Assembly (NCBI GenBank): GCA_016199685.1
Contig: JACQGD010000060.1
Coordinates: 1 to 15,616 of the forward strand
DNA: 15,616 nucleotides
Reading direction: 5' to 3'
Source of the DNA: Candidatus Saccharimonadota bacterium
GTDB taxonomy: Bacteria; Patescibacteriota; Saccharimonadia; Saccharimonadales; Saccharimonadaceae
Shown piece by piece: positions 1-7,900 of this stretch; position 1 is the stretch's first letter, and the number at the start of each line of letters is the position of its first letter. Under the pieces are notes generated by a model, which worked only from the letters and a program-made list of their open reading frames with translations, had not been told where the DNA came from and searched no databases. Made by a program: the position numbers and the translations under genes.

Positions 1-1377
1 CTCGTTGTCATCTCTCCGCTGGCATTTGTTATGTACCTACTACCAAATACAGAGAAGTACTTCAGTAAGTGGCTGAGTATGTTCTGGAAGCTCCTGTTAG
101 TATTCCCGATCATTGGACTACTCCTTGGTGGTGGTCAACTCGCGAGTACGGTCATCTTAGCTGCGGGATCACAAGATCCGCCAGATCCAAACAAGCCATG
201 TGAAACATCTCAACAATCAACAAACCCATCAAATGCAGCCAACATCAGTAAAACTGAATACGCTATCGAGGGTGAGTGTGGAATTCCTGTCAATGTCGTA
301 GGACCTAGCGGTGGCGGCAAGCAGGCAAGACAAGCAAGCTGGACAACAGCAATTGTTGCACTCGTCGTACTCTTTGGACCAGTGGTATTTTCTATAGGCG
401 TACTGCGAGCTGCTATGGATGCAGGCGGGGTTGTTGGTGGCAAAATCGGTGGCGCCGTCAACAATTTAGGCAGAGGTGCACGCGGAAAAGTCGCGAAAGA
501 CGCCGCTCAACGAAAAGAAGATATCGGTCGCAGGCTGGACATGCGAGCTGCGAAGAATGAAGGTGGCTTTGGTGACCTTGCAACGGGAGGCACTTTCCGG
601 CGGCGTGGCATGAGACGTAATGCTATTCGCGAAAATAGAAAGAAAGAGCTCGGACGCAGTACTGAAACATATCTCGCTGACCAGATTGGTGAAGGTGGTA
701 CAGGATTTGCCAGATCGATGGCACGCGGAGCTTCTGATGGAGCAACTCAACGAGTTGCATCAAGTGCTGCCGATGTAGCGCATAAGCGTGAGGCTGAAGA
801 AGTAAAGGCAGCTTCAATTCACGCAGAGACGCTTTCGTCTGAGAGTCTTAATGCGCAACTCGAGAATGCCATTCCTGAGAATAGTAAAGAAGATCCACGT
901 ATCGCCGCAGCAATCAACGAGCTTGCTAAAAGGCAAGACTTTGAAGGACTTGAAAAAGCTATTGATAAATTTGGAAGTTCTGGCAATAATTTGGCATCAA
1001 GAACACTCGGAAGCTCTATAGCACAAAACAACCCAGGATTATTCACTGCTGGACAAATTGGGGGTATGGCACGTGGTGATCTAGGTGGTAAAACTTACAG
1101 TCAAATAGCAACGGGTAATATTGCCGATGGAATACTTTCACCAGAGAAAATGGCAGAGGCGGGCCCGTCATTACTCGAAGAAGCTTCACGACTATCTGGT
1201 AGTAGTGATGATAATGCGGCTGCAGCGAAGGCATCCCTGATAAATTCAGTCAACGGCATAAACCGTGATCTAAAATTACAGAGTAAACTTGGGCGTAATA
1301 GCAATCAAGTAAGTAACATTGGCGCAGGTCAAACTTACAATCGTGGTTCTGATGGCTCTGAGGGTACGTGGTCTTAA
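1..1377 (+). CDS. VirB6/TrbL-like T4SS polytopic membrane protein, 5' partial
   Basis: The reading frame is open from base 1 with no stop, so the gene begins upstream; the first in-window ATG (31) lies inside a membrane segment and is unlikely to be the start. The visible 458 residues show hydrophobic stretches at about 1-15, 28-56 and 115-139, with the motif YLLPNTEKYFSKW between the first two. An extracytoplasmic-type loop between the last two contains Cys67 and Cys93 (possible disulfide). After the last span comes a strongly basic stretch (about 145-215), then a long Ala/Ser/Asn-rich, probably helical and partly disordered tail to the C-terminus. This pattern matches the VirB6/TrbL-like proteins next to PrgI and VirB4 in CPR genomes, which would form the membrane channel part of the apparatus. 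The family call rests on pattern and neighbours; the tail has no recognised domain. Confidence 0.75.
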   Translation, partial: LVVISPLAFVMYLLPNTEKYFSKWLSMFWKLLLVFPIIGLLLGGGQLASTVILAAGSQDPPDPNKPCETSQQSTNPSNAANISKTEYAIEGECGIPVNVVGPSGGGKQARQASWTTAIVALVVLFGPVVFSIGVLRAAMDAGGVVGGKIGGAVNNLGRGARGKVAKDAAQRKEDIGRRLDMRAAKNEGGFGDLATGGTFRRRGMRRNAIRENRKKELGRSTETYLADQIGEGGTGFARSMARGASDGATQRVASSAADVAHKREAEEVKAASIHAETLSSESLNAQLENAIPENSKEDPRIAAAINELAKRQDFEGLEKAIDKFGSSGNNLASRTLGSSIAQNNPGLFTAGQIGGMARGDLGGKTYSQIATGNIADGILSPEKMAEAGPSLLEEASRLSGSSDDNAAAAKASLINSVNGINRDLKLQSKLGRNSNQVSNIGAGQTYNRGSDGSEGTWS

Positions 1378-1380
1378 GTC

Positions 1381-1413
1381 TTGACGAGTAAAATATTTCA
1401 TCGTTAGTATACT
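1381..1413 (+). promoter_or_regulatory. candidate promoter ahead of the PrgI-family gene
   Basis: The 77-base gap holds TTGACG at 1381-1386 (5 of 6 to the -35 consensus) and TAGTAT at 1405-1410 with an 18-base spacer. An overlapping TATACT (1408-1413) is a better -10 but sits 21 bases away. A further TACAAT at 1436-1441 could start a very short leader. No strong Shine-Dalgarno precedes the ATG at 1455. The call rests on consensus matching only. Confidence 0.3.
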
Positions 1414-1454
1414 CGCCAAACACATTCAGTTAAGGTACAATAAGCAGTAGAATT

Positions 1455-2486
1455 ATGGCGGTTTACAAGGTTCCTCAGGATGTCGAAGCGGATGACAAGT
1501 TAATTGGTCCGTTTAGCTTTCGTCAGTTTATTTACCTCATCATTGTTGCGATCAGTGGGGCGGCTGCGTTTGGACTCTCTCAACTGTTCATACCACTTGC
1601 AATCGTTCCTTTGCCGGTGATCATCTTTTTTGCAGCACTGGCATTACCTCTCCGAAAAGATCAGCCTATGGAAACATACCTGTCGGCTGTTGTGTCGTTT
1701 TATTTCCTCAAACCACGAAAACGATTTTGGCAGCCAGATGGAATTGATTCATTCGTCACAATCATCCCACCAAAAGATGCTGACATTCGACGCACAAAAG
1801 ATCTCAATGAAGACGAAGCCACACGTCGACTAGGGTACCTCGCCGATCTCGTCGATAGCCATGGCTGGTCTGTTCGTGGCCAGGGAGTTCCTGCACCAGA
1901 TACTTCAGTTAGTGCAGACCTCTACTACGAGTCTCAAGGGACAGAAGATATGATGGATCTCAATAATAGTGAATCGCAACGCCTCACACAAGGACTCGCA
2001 CATTCAACAGCAAGTGCACGGCAGACAGCAATCACGCAAATGCAGGGAGGATCACTGAGCGATGCAGCACTCTCTAATCCGCTCCTTGGTGGGACAGTTT
2101 CTGACACTGCATTCACTACTGACCAGTACGACCCAGCAACTCCATTCAACCCTATGCAACAAGCTCCTCAAGCTCCAGTCGCTCAGTCAACGCAGCGCTA
2201 TATGAGCAAAGAAGATCGTGATGCAATTGCCTATGCAGCAGCACTCACCGAAGAGGCCGAAGAGAATCGAAGCGCTGGTATTCCATACAATATTACAGCG
2301 AAAACCACTAGCGAAACACCTACCTCTGATGCTACAATGGAACGTGCTAAGAAACGTGCGCAGGAGTTGGCAGGTAGGGACGATATCACCCTTCAAACAT
2401 TGTCTGAAGAGGCAAGTCGTTTGCAGAAAAGAGATCAAGACCAAATGCTCGCCGATGGAGACGAAGTAACAATTTCTTTACGATAA
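1455..2486 (+). CDS. PrgI-family T4SS membrane protein with long C-terminal tail
   Basis: 343 aa. The N-terminus (starting MAVYKVPQDVEADDKLIGPFSFRQ) followed by two closely spaced membrane segments (about residues 24-42 and 46-66), then RKDQPMETYLSAVVSFYFLKPRKRFW, is the signature of the PrgI family (PrgI of the pCF10 conjugation system; small VirB3-like inner-membrane T4SS subunits that work with VirB4). Classical PrgI proteins are only a little over 100 residues. Here about 230 more follow, polar, Gln/Ala/Thr-rich and Cys-free, ending in a charged probably helical part, with no recognised domain. It lies directly ahead of the TraC-like and VirB4 genes, as expected for a shared operon. The start is fixed by the family N-terminus, since upstream Shine-Dalgarno support is weak. 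Confidence 0.85.
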   Translation: MAVYKVPQDVEADDKLIGPFSFRQFIYLIIVAISGAAAFGLSQLFIPLAIVPLPVIIFFAALALPLRKDQPMETYLSAVVSFYFLKPRKRFWQPDGIDSFVTIIPPKDADIRRTKDLNEDEATRRLGYLADLVDSHGWSVRGQGVPAPDTSVSADLYYESQGTEDMMDLNNSESQRLTQGLAHSTASARQTAITQMQGGSLSDAALSNPLLGGTVSDTAFTTDQYDPATPFNPMQQAPQAPVAQSTQRYMSKEDRDAIAYAAALTEEAEENRSAGIPYNITAKTTSETPTSDATMERAKKRAQELAGRDDITLQTLSEEASRLQKRDQDQMLADGDEVTISLR

Positions 2487-2492
2487 GGGGAC

Positions 2493-2497
2493 GGGGA
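2493..2497 (+). promoter_or_regulatory. Shine-Dalgarno for the TraC-like gene
   Basis: GGGGA lies 9 bases before the ATG at 2507, in the 20-base gap after the PrgI-family stop. A second purine block, AAGGGGA at 2485-2491, lies further upstream and overlaps the stop. Together they support the start at 2507. Confidence 0.5.
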
Positions 2498-2506
2498 TAA
2501 CAAACA

Positions 2507-3367
2507 ATGCCACCAAATAATCAACAGCCTTACGGACCACAGCAAGGTGGCCAACCGCAACCTGGCGTTCCTCAAGGCCAGCCTGTTCCTCCAGGTCCGC
2601 CACCAAGCCCAACCGACGCAAAAGCACCACCAAATGCACCGTCAAACCCAAATACAACGCAAAATACGTTGGCATTCTCTGAAATCCGTGACAATATGGT
2701 CGTTATGAACGATGGTAGTTTCCGTGCGGTCGTCGCATGTAAATCAATTAACTTTGATCTTATGAGTAGCAAAGAGCGCGAAGGTATTGAATATAGCTAC
2801 CAAAACTTTCTTAACTCTCTGTATTTTCCTGTGCAAATTCTCATTCGTTCACAACGCGTCGACATCGGTCCGTATATTGAGCGATTAACAAACATTCGTC
2901 GAGACCAAGAAAACATGCTCCTCAATGTCCTCACTGACGACTATATCGACTTTATTGATACGCTTTCTCAAGAGGCGAACATCATGGATAAAAGTTTTTA
3001 TGTCACGATTCCTTTTTGGCCACACGGCGACCTCAATACCGTCAAACGGAGCAGTAAGAGCTTATTTAGTACAATCTTTGGTGGTAATCCCCAGCAACGT
3101 GCGATCGTCGTTGATCACGCACAATACGAAAAAGCAAAAGATGAAATCAAAAATCATGTCGATGCAGTTATGAGCGGACTCTTTCAGCTTGGCGTTAAGT
3201 GCGTCCAGCTCAACACAAAAGAACTTGGAGAGTTGTATTATAACTTCTACAATCCAGATACGGCGGTTCGCGAACCACTTGGTAATTTCGAAGGAATCAC
3301 AGCGATGTATGTTCGAAAAGGTCAGGGTGAAGCACCAAAACCTCATTTGATACGAGAGGACGCATAG
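2507..3367 (+). CDS. TraC/VirB4 N-terminal-domain-like T4SS protein
   Basis: 286 aa, no membrane segment or signal peptide. Residues 1 to about 48 are Pro/Gln/Gly-rich low complexity and probably disordered. From about residue 50 a folded domain begins (LAFSEIRDNMVVMNDGSFRA, then an FxxxLYFPVQILIRSQRVDI-type strand-helix pattern) resembling the N-terminal domain of TraC/VirB4-type ATPases. No Walker A or B motif is present, so it is not itself an ATPase. In CPR clusters a protein of this kind commonly sits between PrgI and VirB4, and it probably packs with VirB4 at the membrane (inference). It ends one base before the virB4 start, so the two are almost certainly co-translated. The exact family is uncertain; the position is very consistent. 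Confidence 0.7.
   Translation: MPPNNQQPYGPQQGGQPQPGVPQGQPVPPGPPPSPTDAKAPPNAPSNPNTTQNTLAFSEIRDNMVVMNDGSFRAVVACKSINFDLMSSKEREGIEYSYQNFLNSLYFPVQILIRSQRVDIGPYIERLTNIRRDQENMLLNVLTDDYIDFIDTLSQEANIMDKSFYVTIPFWPHGDLNTVKRSSKSLFSTIFGGNPQQRAIVVDHAQYEKAKDEIKNHVDAVMSGLFQLGVKCVQLNTKELGELYYNFYNPDTAVREPLGNFEGITAMYVRKGQGEAPKPHLIREDA
3355..3360 (+). promoter_or_regulatory. Shine-Dalgarno for virB4
   Basis: AGAGGA inside the last codons of the TraC-like gene lies 8 bases before the ATG at 3369. It gives good support for that start and for translational coupling of the two genes. Confidence 0.6.
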
Positions 3368-3368
3368 T

Positions 3369-4190
3369 ATGGCTAAGAAAATGGACGCAGTTGATATTGC
3401 CGCGCAACAGCGAGCGCGTGAACAGGTTGAAGTCGAGCAAGCATTCCTCAAAGGCATTACAACACTTCGTGACCTTGTCGCTCCAAGTAGCCTTGAAATT
3501 CACTCAAGTCACTTCCGCCTAGGCACCAAGTACGGTCGTACGATTTACGTCTACGCATACCCTCGCCAGATTTATACTGGCTGGCTTAGTTCGATCATCA
3601 ATATCGATGAAGTACTTGATGTTTCAATGTTCTTCTACCCAGTCGAAAGTGAAGTTGTCCTCAAGAACCTTCGTAAAAAAGTAACGCAGATGCAAGCAAC
3701 TATGGCAATCAACGAAGAGAAGGGACGTACTCGCGATCCTGGACTTGAGGCAGCCCTAAATGACGCCGAGGAACTTCGCGATGAGATTCAGGTTGGTTCT
3801 GAGCGTTTCTTCCGCTTTGGTCTTTATATCACGATCTACGGTGACAGCATGGACGAGATGAATTTCGTGCAGCATAAGATTGAAACAATCTTTGGGCAGC
3901 AACTCGTATTTAGTAAAGTTGCGTCGTCACAACAAGAGCAGGGACTCAACAGTACTGTTCCTCAAATGACTGATCAGTTGCAGATTCGCCGAAACATGAA
4001 TACTGGTGCAATCAGTACGAGCTTTCCATTTACAAGTGCCGACCTTACCCAAGAGAAGGGGATTCTCTATGGAATCAACATGCACAACAATGGACTCGTT
4101 ATCTTTGACCGGTACACACTCGAAAATGCCAACATGGTAGTATTCGCTAAGACACCTATGCACGCTCAGGTATTACAAGTGATCCACTAA
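3369..4190 (+). CDS. virB4: VirB4 N-terminal fragment (273 aa, no Walker A)
   Basis: This is the first of the two open pieces of broken virB4. Residues 1-261 look intact: a helical N-terminus, a domain starting GITTLRDLVAPSSLEIHSSH (the CagE/TrbE/VirB4 N-terminal type), a charged helical hairpin near 97-140, and the LTQEKGILYGINMHNNGLVIFDRYTLENANMVVFAK approach to the nucleotide-binding site, spread over about 226-261. Residues 262-273 after the join are out of frame and unrelated, apart possibly from Thr262, which fits the family at that position. If translated, the product could still bind partners through the N-terminal domain but could not hydrolyse ATP. The start at 3369 has a good Shine-Dalgarno. 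Confidence 0.75.
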   Translation: MAKKMDAVDIAAQQRAREQVEVEQAFLKGITTLRDLVAPSSLEIHSSHFRLGTKYGRTIYVYAYPRQIYTGWLSSIINIDEVLDVSMFFYPVESEVVLKNLRKKVTQMQATMAINEEKGRTRDPGLEAALNDAEELRDEIQVGSERFFRFGLYITIYGDSMDEMNFVQHKIETIFGQQLVFSKVASSQQEQGLNSTVPQMTDQLQIRRNMNTGAISTSFPFTSADLTQEKGILYGINMHNNGLVIFDRYTLENANMVVFAKTPMHAQVLQVIH

Positions 4191-4213
4191 CACACAATTC
4201 ACTTCCACCAACA

Positions 4214-4906
4214 ATGATGGATCTCTACGACACCCTTGTTCATATGGAAGGAAGTGGCCCAGCACTTGCACAGCGACTTCGTAAATACACAACAGGTACA
4301 TTTGCCGGTATCTTCTCGCAGCAGTCAAATATCGATATCAACAACCAGATGGTCGTCTTTAATATTCGTGACCTCGAGGACGAGCTTCGCCCAGTCGCTA
4401 TGTATATAGTCTTGTCTCACATTTGGAATGTCACACGATCACACCTTAAGAAACGAATGCTTATCGTAGATGAGGCATGGCAGCTCATGAAATACGAAGA
4501 CTCAGCAAACTTCTTATTCTCACTCGCAAAACGCGCCCGAAAGTACTATCTCGGTGTTACAACAATCAGTCAGGACGTTGAAGACTTTATGGCGAGTAAG
4601 ATGGGTCGTGCGATTGTTGCCAACTCCTCTATGCAGCTCCTCCTTAAGCAGTCACCAAGTGCTGTTGATGTACTTGCAGATGTCTTTAAGCTTACCGATG
4701 AAGAGCGTAAACGTCTCGCTAACTTCCCAGTAGGGCAGGGCCTCTTCTTTGCCGGTGCAAACCATGTCCATATTCAGGTTGTTGCAAGTCGCACAGAACA
4801 CCAACTCGTGACAACAAACCCAGTCCAACAAATGCAGCAAGAAGAAGAAAAGCGTATGCAGGCCTTAGCCGCGCAACGTGAAGCCCAACAAGGAGCACAA
4901 GTTTAA
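4214..4906 (+). CDS. virB4: VirB4 C-terminal fragment with Walker B (230 aa)
   Basis: Second open piece of broken virB4. Family sequence in this frame begins earlier, at 4151, with no ATG before 4214 and no Shine-Dalgarno near 4214, so separate translation is doubtful. The fragment holds DINNQMVVFNIRDLEDELRP (41-60), Walker B RMLIVDEAW with Asp86-Glu87, the ARKYYLGVTTISQD motif (108-121), NSSMQLLLKQ (137-146), the GLFFAG strand (176-181), and a Gln/Glu-rich coiled tail (about 203-230). These are the standard C-terminal VirB4/TraC elements in the correct order. Without the Walker A segment they cannot form a working ATPase. Confidence 0.7.
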   Translation: MMDLYDTLVHMEGSGPALAQRLRKYTTGTFAGIFSQQSNIDINNQMVVFNIRDLEDELRPVAMYIVLSHIWNVTRSHLKKRMLIVDEAWQLMKYEDSANFLFSLAKRARKYYLGVTTISQDVEDFMASKMGRAIVANSSMQLLLKQSPSAVDVLADVFKLTDEERKRLANFPVGQGLFFAGANHVHIQVVASRTEHQLVTTNPVQQMQQEEEKRMQALAAQREAQQGAQV

Positions 4907-4929
4907 TCTAAACCGCCAAAAAGGCATCT

Positions 4930-7900
4930 ATGGCAACCGGGACAAAAACACCTAACTCAACAGAAGAACAGGACGAAGCGCACAATCCGGGCGATGATTA
5001 TTATAATGCGCAGTTTAATCAAATGGCGAGACGCGAGGAAATTGCTAATCTTGAAGCAAACCTTGCCACTCCGGCATACGGTGGAAAAACAGGAAAGCAC
5101 ATTGACGGTAAAGGTGACCTCGTCGATGACAACTACAATTCAGAAAGAGCAAACACAAACAGAGATGATGTCAACGATCAAGAGAGACGAGGAGTAAAAA
5201 CCCCTCGAAATTCGGGCACTGAAGAAGGCGGCAAGCCAAATAGCATCATAGACCTCGGTAAGAAATCCATCGAGAAAAAGTTCGGCATCAAGATGAAGCC
5301 GACGTATACCGTTGCTATGCTTTTGATTATGTTGTCGTTTTTTGTCGTCACACTTGGTTCGGGTGCGTCACTTATCGTTGCACTCGAAAAAGGGATGACA
5401 AATGACGGATCTGATGATGCCACGGCAAACATCATTATGCACCGTGCATTCCAAAGCCTTCTTGGAAGCGCTGACTGCAAAGGCAAAAAACTTGTCTGCA
5501 AGGTAAAGTCCGCAACTAAAGCTCAAGTTGCGAAGTTTAAAGAAGGCAAGATGAAGGTGAACGGTGATATCGTTGATGACAAAGGCAATAAAACGAAGAC
5601 CGGTCAAGTCGATATAGATCCCGAGAAACTGCAAGCAGGGGAGCGAGTTTCTATTAAGAGTGTTGACTTAGTAGACGGTCAACGCGTTGATAGTTCAGCT
5701 AAATACCTAAGCGCAACAGAAAAAAACGTAAATTTACGATCGTGGTCTACAAGAGCATTTAACCCACGCTCGGCATCATTTTTTGGAAAATCATTTACAA
5801 CAATGCTCACGGATAAAGTAAAGGTGAGTAAAGGTAGAGCAACGGATGAAGAAAAGAAAACGGGTTCCGAAAAAAAAGAGACTAGAGTAAAAAAACGCAT
5901 TGAAGAAGCTTATTCAAAAGTAGCAAACAACCCTAGAGCGGCTGCAAGTAATGCTATCAAGGCAGCGGCAAATCCTGCGAGGGCTTTTGACGCCGTCACT
6001 TACGCATGCTTAGCATATAATGTTACTCGCATTGCTGTTGGCACCGTTAAGCTCGATTGGGCATATGACCTAATGCGATTTTCGTGGCCGTTCCTAAGGC
6101 TTGCTTCAAAAGCTGCGGACGGCAGTTTAAATACAGAAGAAGACTTTAAAGATGTCGAAAAGCGCATGAATCAGCTTGTTTATTATGTATCACCTGAATA
6201 TGCGGAAAAGTTAACGAAAAAAGTTAACGAAGGAAGCCTCACTGATGCTGACAAAAAAAGTCTTTCAGAGTTAGGCATCGAAGATCCTGACGAGGATAAG
6301 GCCGTAACAGTCGAGACGATCAATAGTATGGTCGATAAGAACGCAACAGATGCTCAAGGTCTTAAAATGGCTATCTATGGCGACTTGACTAAGCTAACTG
6401 AGATTACAAATGCCTACTCACTAACTAAAGTAGGGTCAGTAATGACGGCGGAAAAAATTATCGGTCAAATTCAAAACGTTTTTGGAAGCAAGCAAGCTGT
6501 GAAAACCGCATGCGTACTCGCTAATACACTTGGCAATGGGATGGCAGCCACTCAACTTGCATCGTGTTTTACTGGTGTAGGTTCTGTTAAATGTATTGGC
6601 TCGGCAATTGTTGGGGCTGTGGGAGCCTATGCTAAACTACAATTATATAAACAAATTCTCACAGTAGCCATACTCGCCGCGCTAAAATACGGAACCATAA
6701 ATTATGACCTCAAGGGTATTGCCGCTGGCTCGGCACTTGCATCGGGAATTAGCCTCATCCTTGCGCGTAAAGCACGTTCAAGTGGCTTGCAACCAGCCGT
6801 GTCTGCAGCCGATGTAAAAAGTTATATCGCTTCAACGAGCGACTTAAATTATAAATACGGAGAAGAAATAGCAATCAATGAGGCAAAGTCGGAGCCATTT
6901 AATATCTACAATAGTTATTCATTTGCCGGCAGACTTAATGCGACACTGAATCCGTATGCAACCGCCTCGTCTCAAAAGACAGGATTTGGCTATATAGCAA
7001 ATATATTTGGAGTACTCGGTAATGCACTTTCGGGAACTGCAAAAGCTGCGCAAAATTCGCCATCACTCATGACAAATACCGATGAAAATCTCAAGCATCG
7101 ACTCAATGTATTAGGAGATGGTACGACCGAGTGTAGGGACGAGGAGACACAAGATGCGGGACTTGTATGTGACTACTCAGGTAGAACTGTATCCATTCTC
7201 TCGCCAACGGTTATACAGTGGGCAAAAGATACTGCCGATAACAAACATGATTATATAACCGACAATATAGAATACATGCAAGCAGCCCAGAACAAAGATG
7301 AAGCTGCCGGGGGAACGAGAGATGCAACTTGTGATACCGTTCAACAGATAAGTGCCATTATAAATGATCCGACGGCAGTATTTGGTAATGACTCAACATG
7401 TAAGTATTCGAAAGAAGCTAGTATAGACGAAGATGGCAAGATAAACGAAAAGAGTCAGTTTGCATTATTCGTGAAGTATTGTACTGGTGAGCGAGAACTT
7501 GAAATGGGATCAACCGACGTCGACACTGACTACGGCAGCGAAAAAGATCAAGACTGGCACACAGGGAAGCAATGTGGAAAACGTAGTAACATGATGGATA
7601 ACTTCTCGTTCTATTACAATATCTGTTACGTGCAGTACGCTACATCAAATGACGCAAGCAGTTGCGCTGATGATGCACCTGCCACAGAGGAAGCTCCGCT
7701 TCCAAGTGGTCCCGCAGGTGAAGGCTGCGGGGGAGCATTAAGTAACGACGTTAAAGAACTCGCAAATAAGATTCTCACATGTGCGAATATAAAATTCCAA
7801 ACGGCATCTGGTAAGGCAGCGATGGAATACATAGCTCAGACAGGCCGCGCACGAGAGTGCGGAGCTCCAGCGATGGGCGCAACAATTCTTAAATACATTC

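Larger units (their letters stand above)
3369..4906 (+). pseudogene. virB4: virB4 ATPase, broken by an internal out-of-frame deletion
   Basis: The N-terminal part (frame of 3369) runs through LENANMVVFAK to Lys261, where VirB4 proteins continue with the Walker A loop (S/T-GAGKS). Instead the frame runs into about 12 residues of unrelated sequence and stops at 4188-4190. In the +2 frame the sequence from 4151 reads DTYARSGITSDPLTHNSLPP and continues without stop into the C-terminal half at 4214, which carries Walker B. DTYARSGITSDP is itself typical VirB4 sequence. So the remains join two VirB4 parts with roughly 100 residues missing between them (estimate from family knowledge), including Walker A and the IDPE and NPFD regions. 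Intact length would be about 610-620 aa; 261 + 251 codons remain. The missing length is not a multiple of three. A frameshift correction alone cannot restore the enzyme. Either a real deletion or a misassembly. Confidence 0.8.

Noticed and set aside
3062..3457. 131-codon minus-strand open frame across the TraC-like/virB4 boundary
   Set aside because: It is opposite two recognised genes, shows no domain and is Cys/Ile/Phe-rich, typical of an antisense shadow.
4191..4213. Short gap between the two VirB4 pieces read as an intergenic region of two separate genes
   Set aside because: In the frame of the second piece this stretch encodes continuous VirB4 sequence (from 4151), so it is coding remnant, not a spacer. 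It holds no Shine-Dalgarno for ATG 4214.
4149..4216. Programmed ribosomal frameshift rather than a broken virB4
   Set aside because: Shifting frame at the join would fuse the halves but still leave out Walker A and about 100 other residues. No slippery heptamer is evident there.
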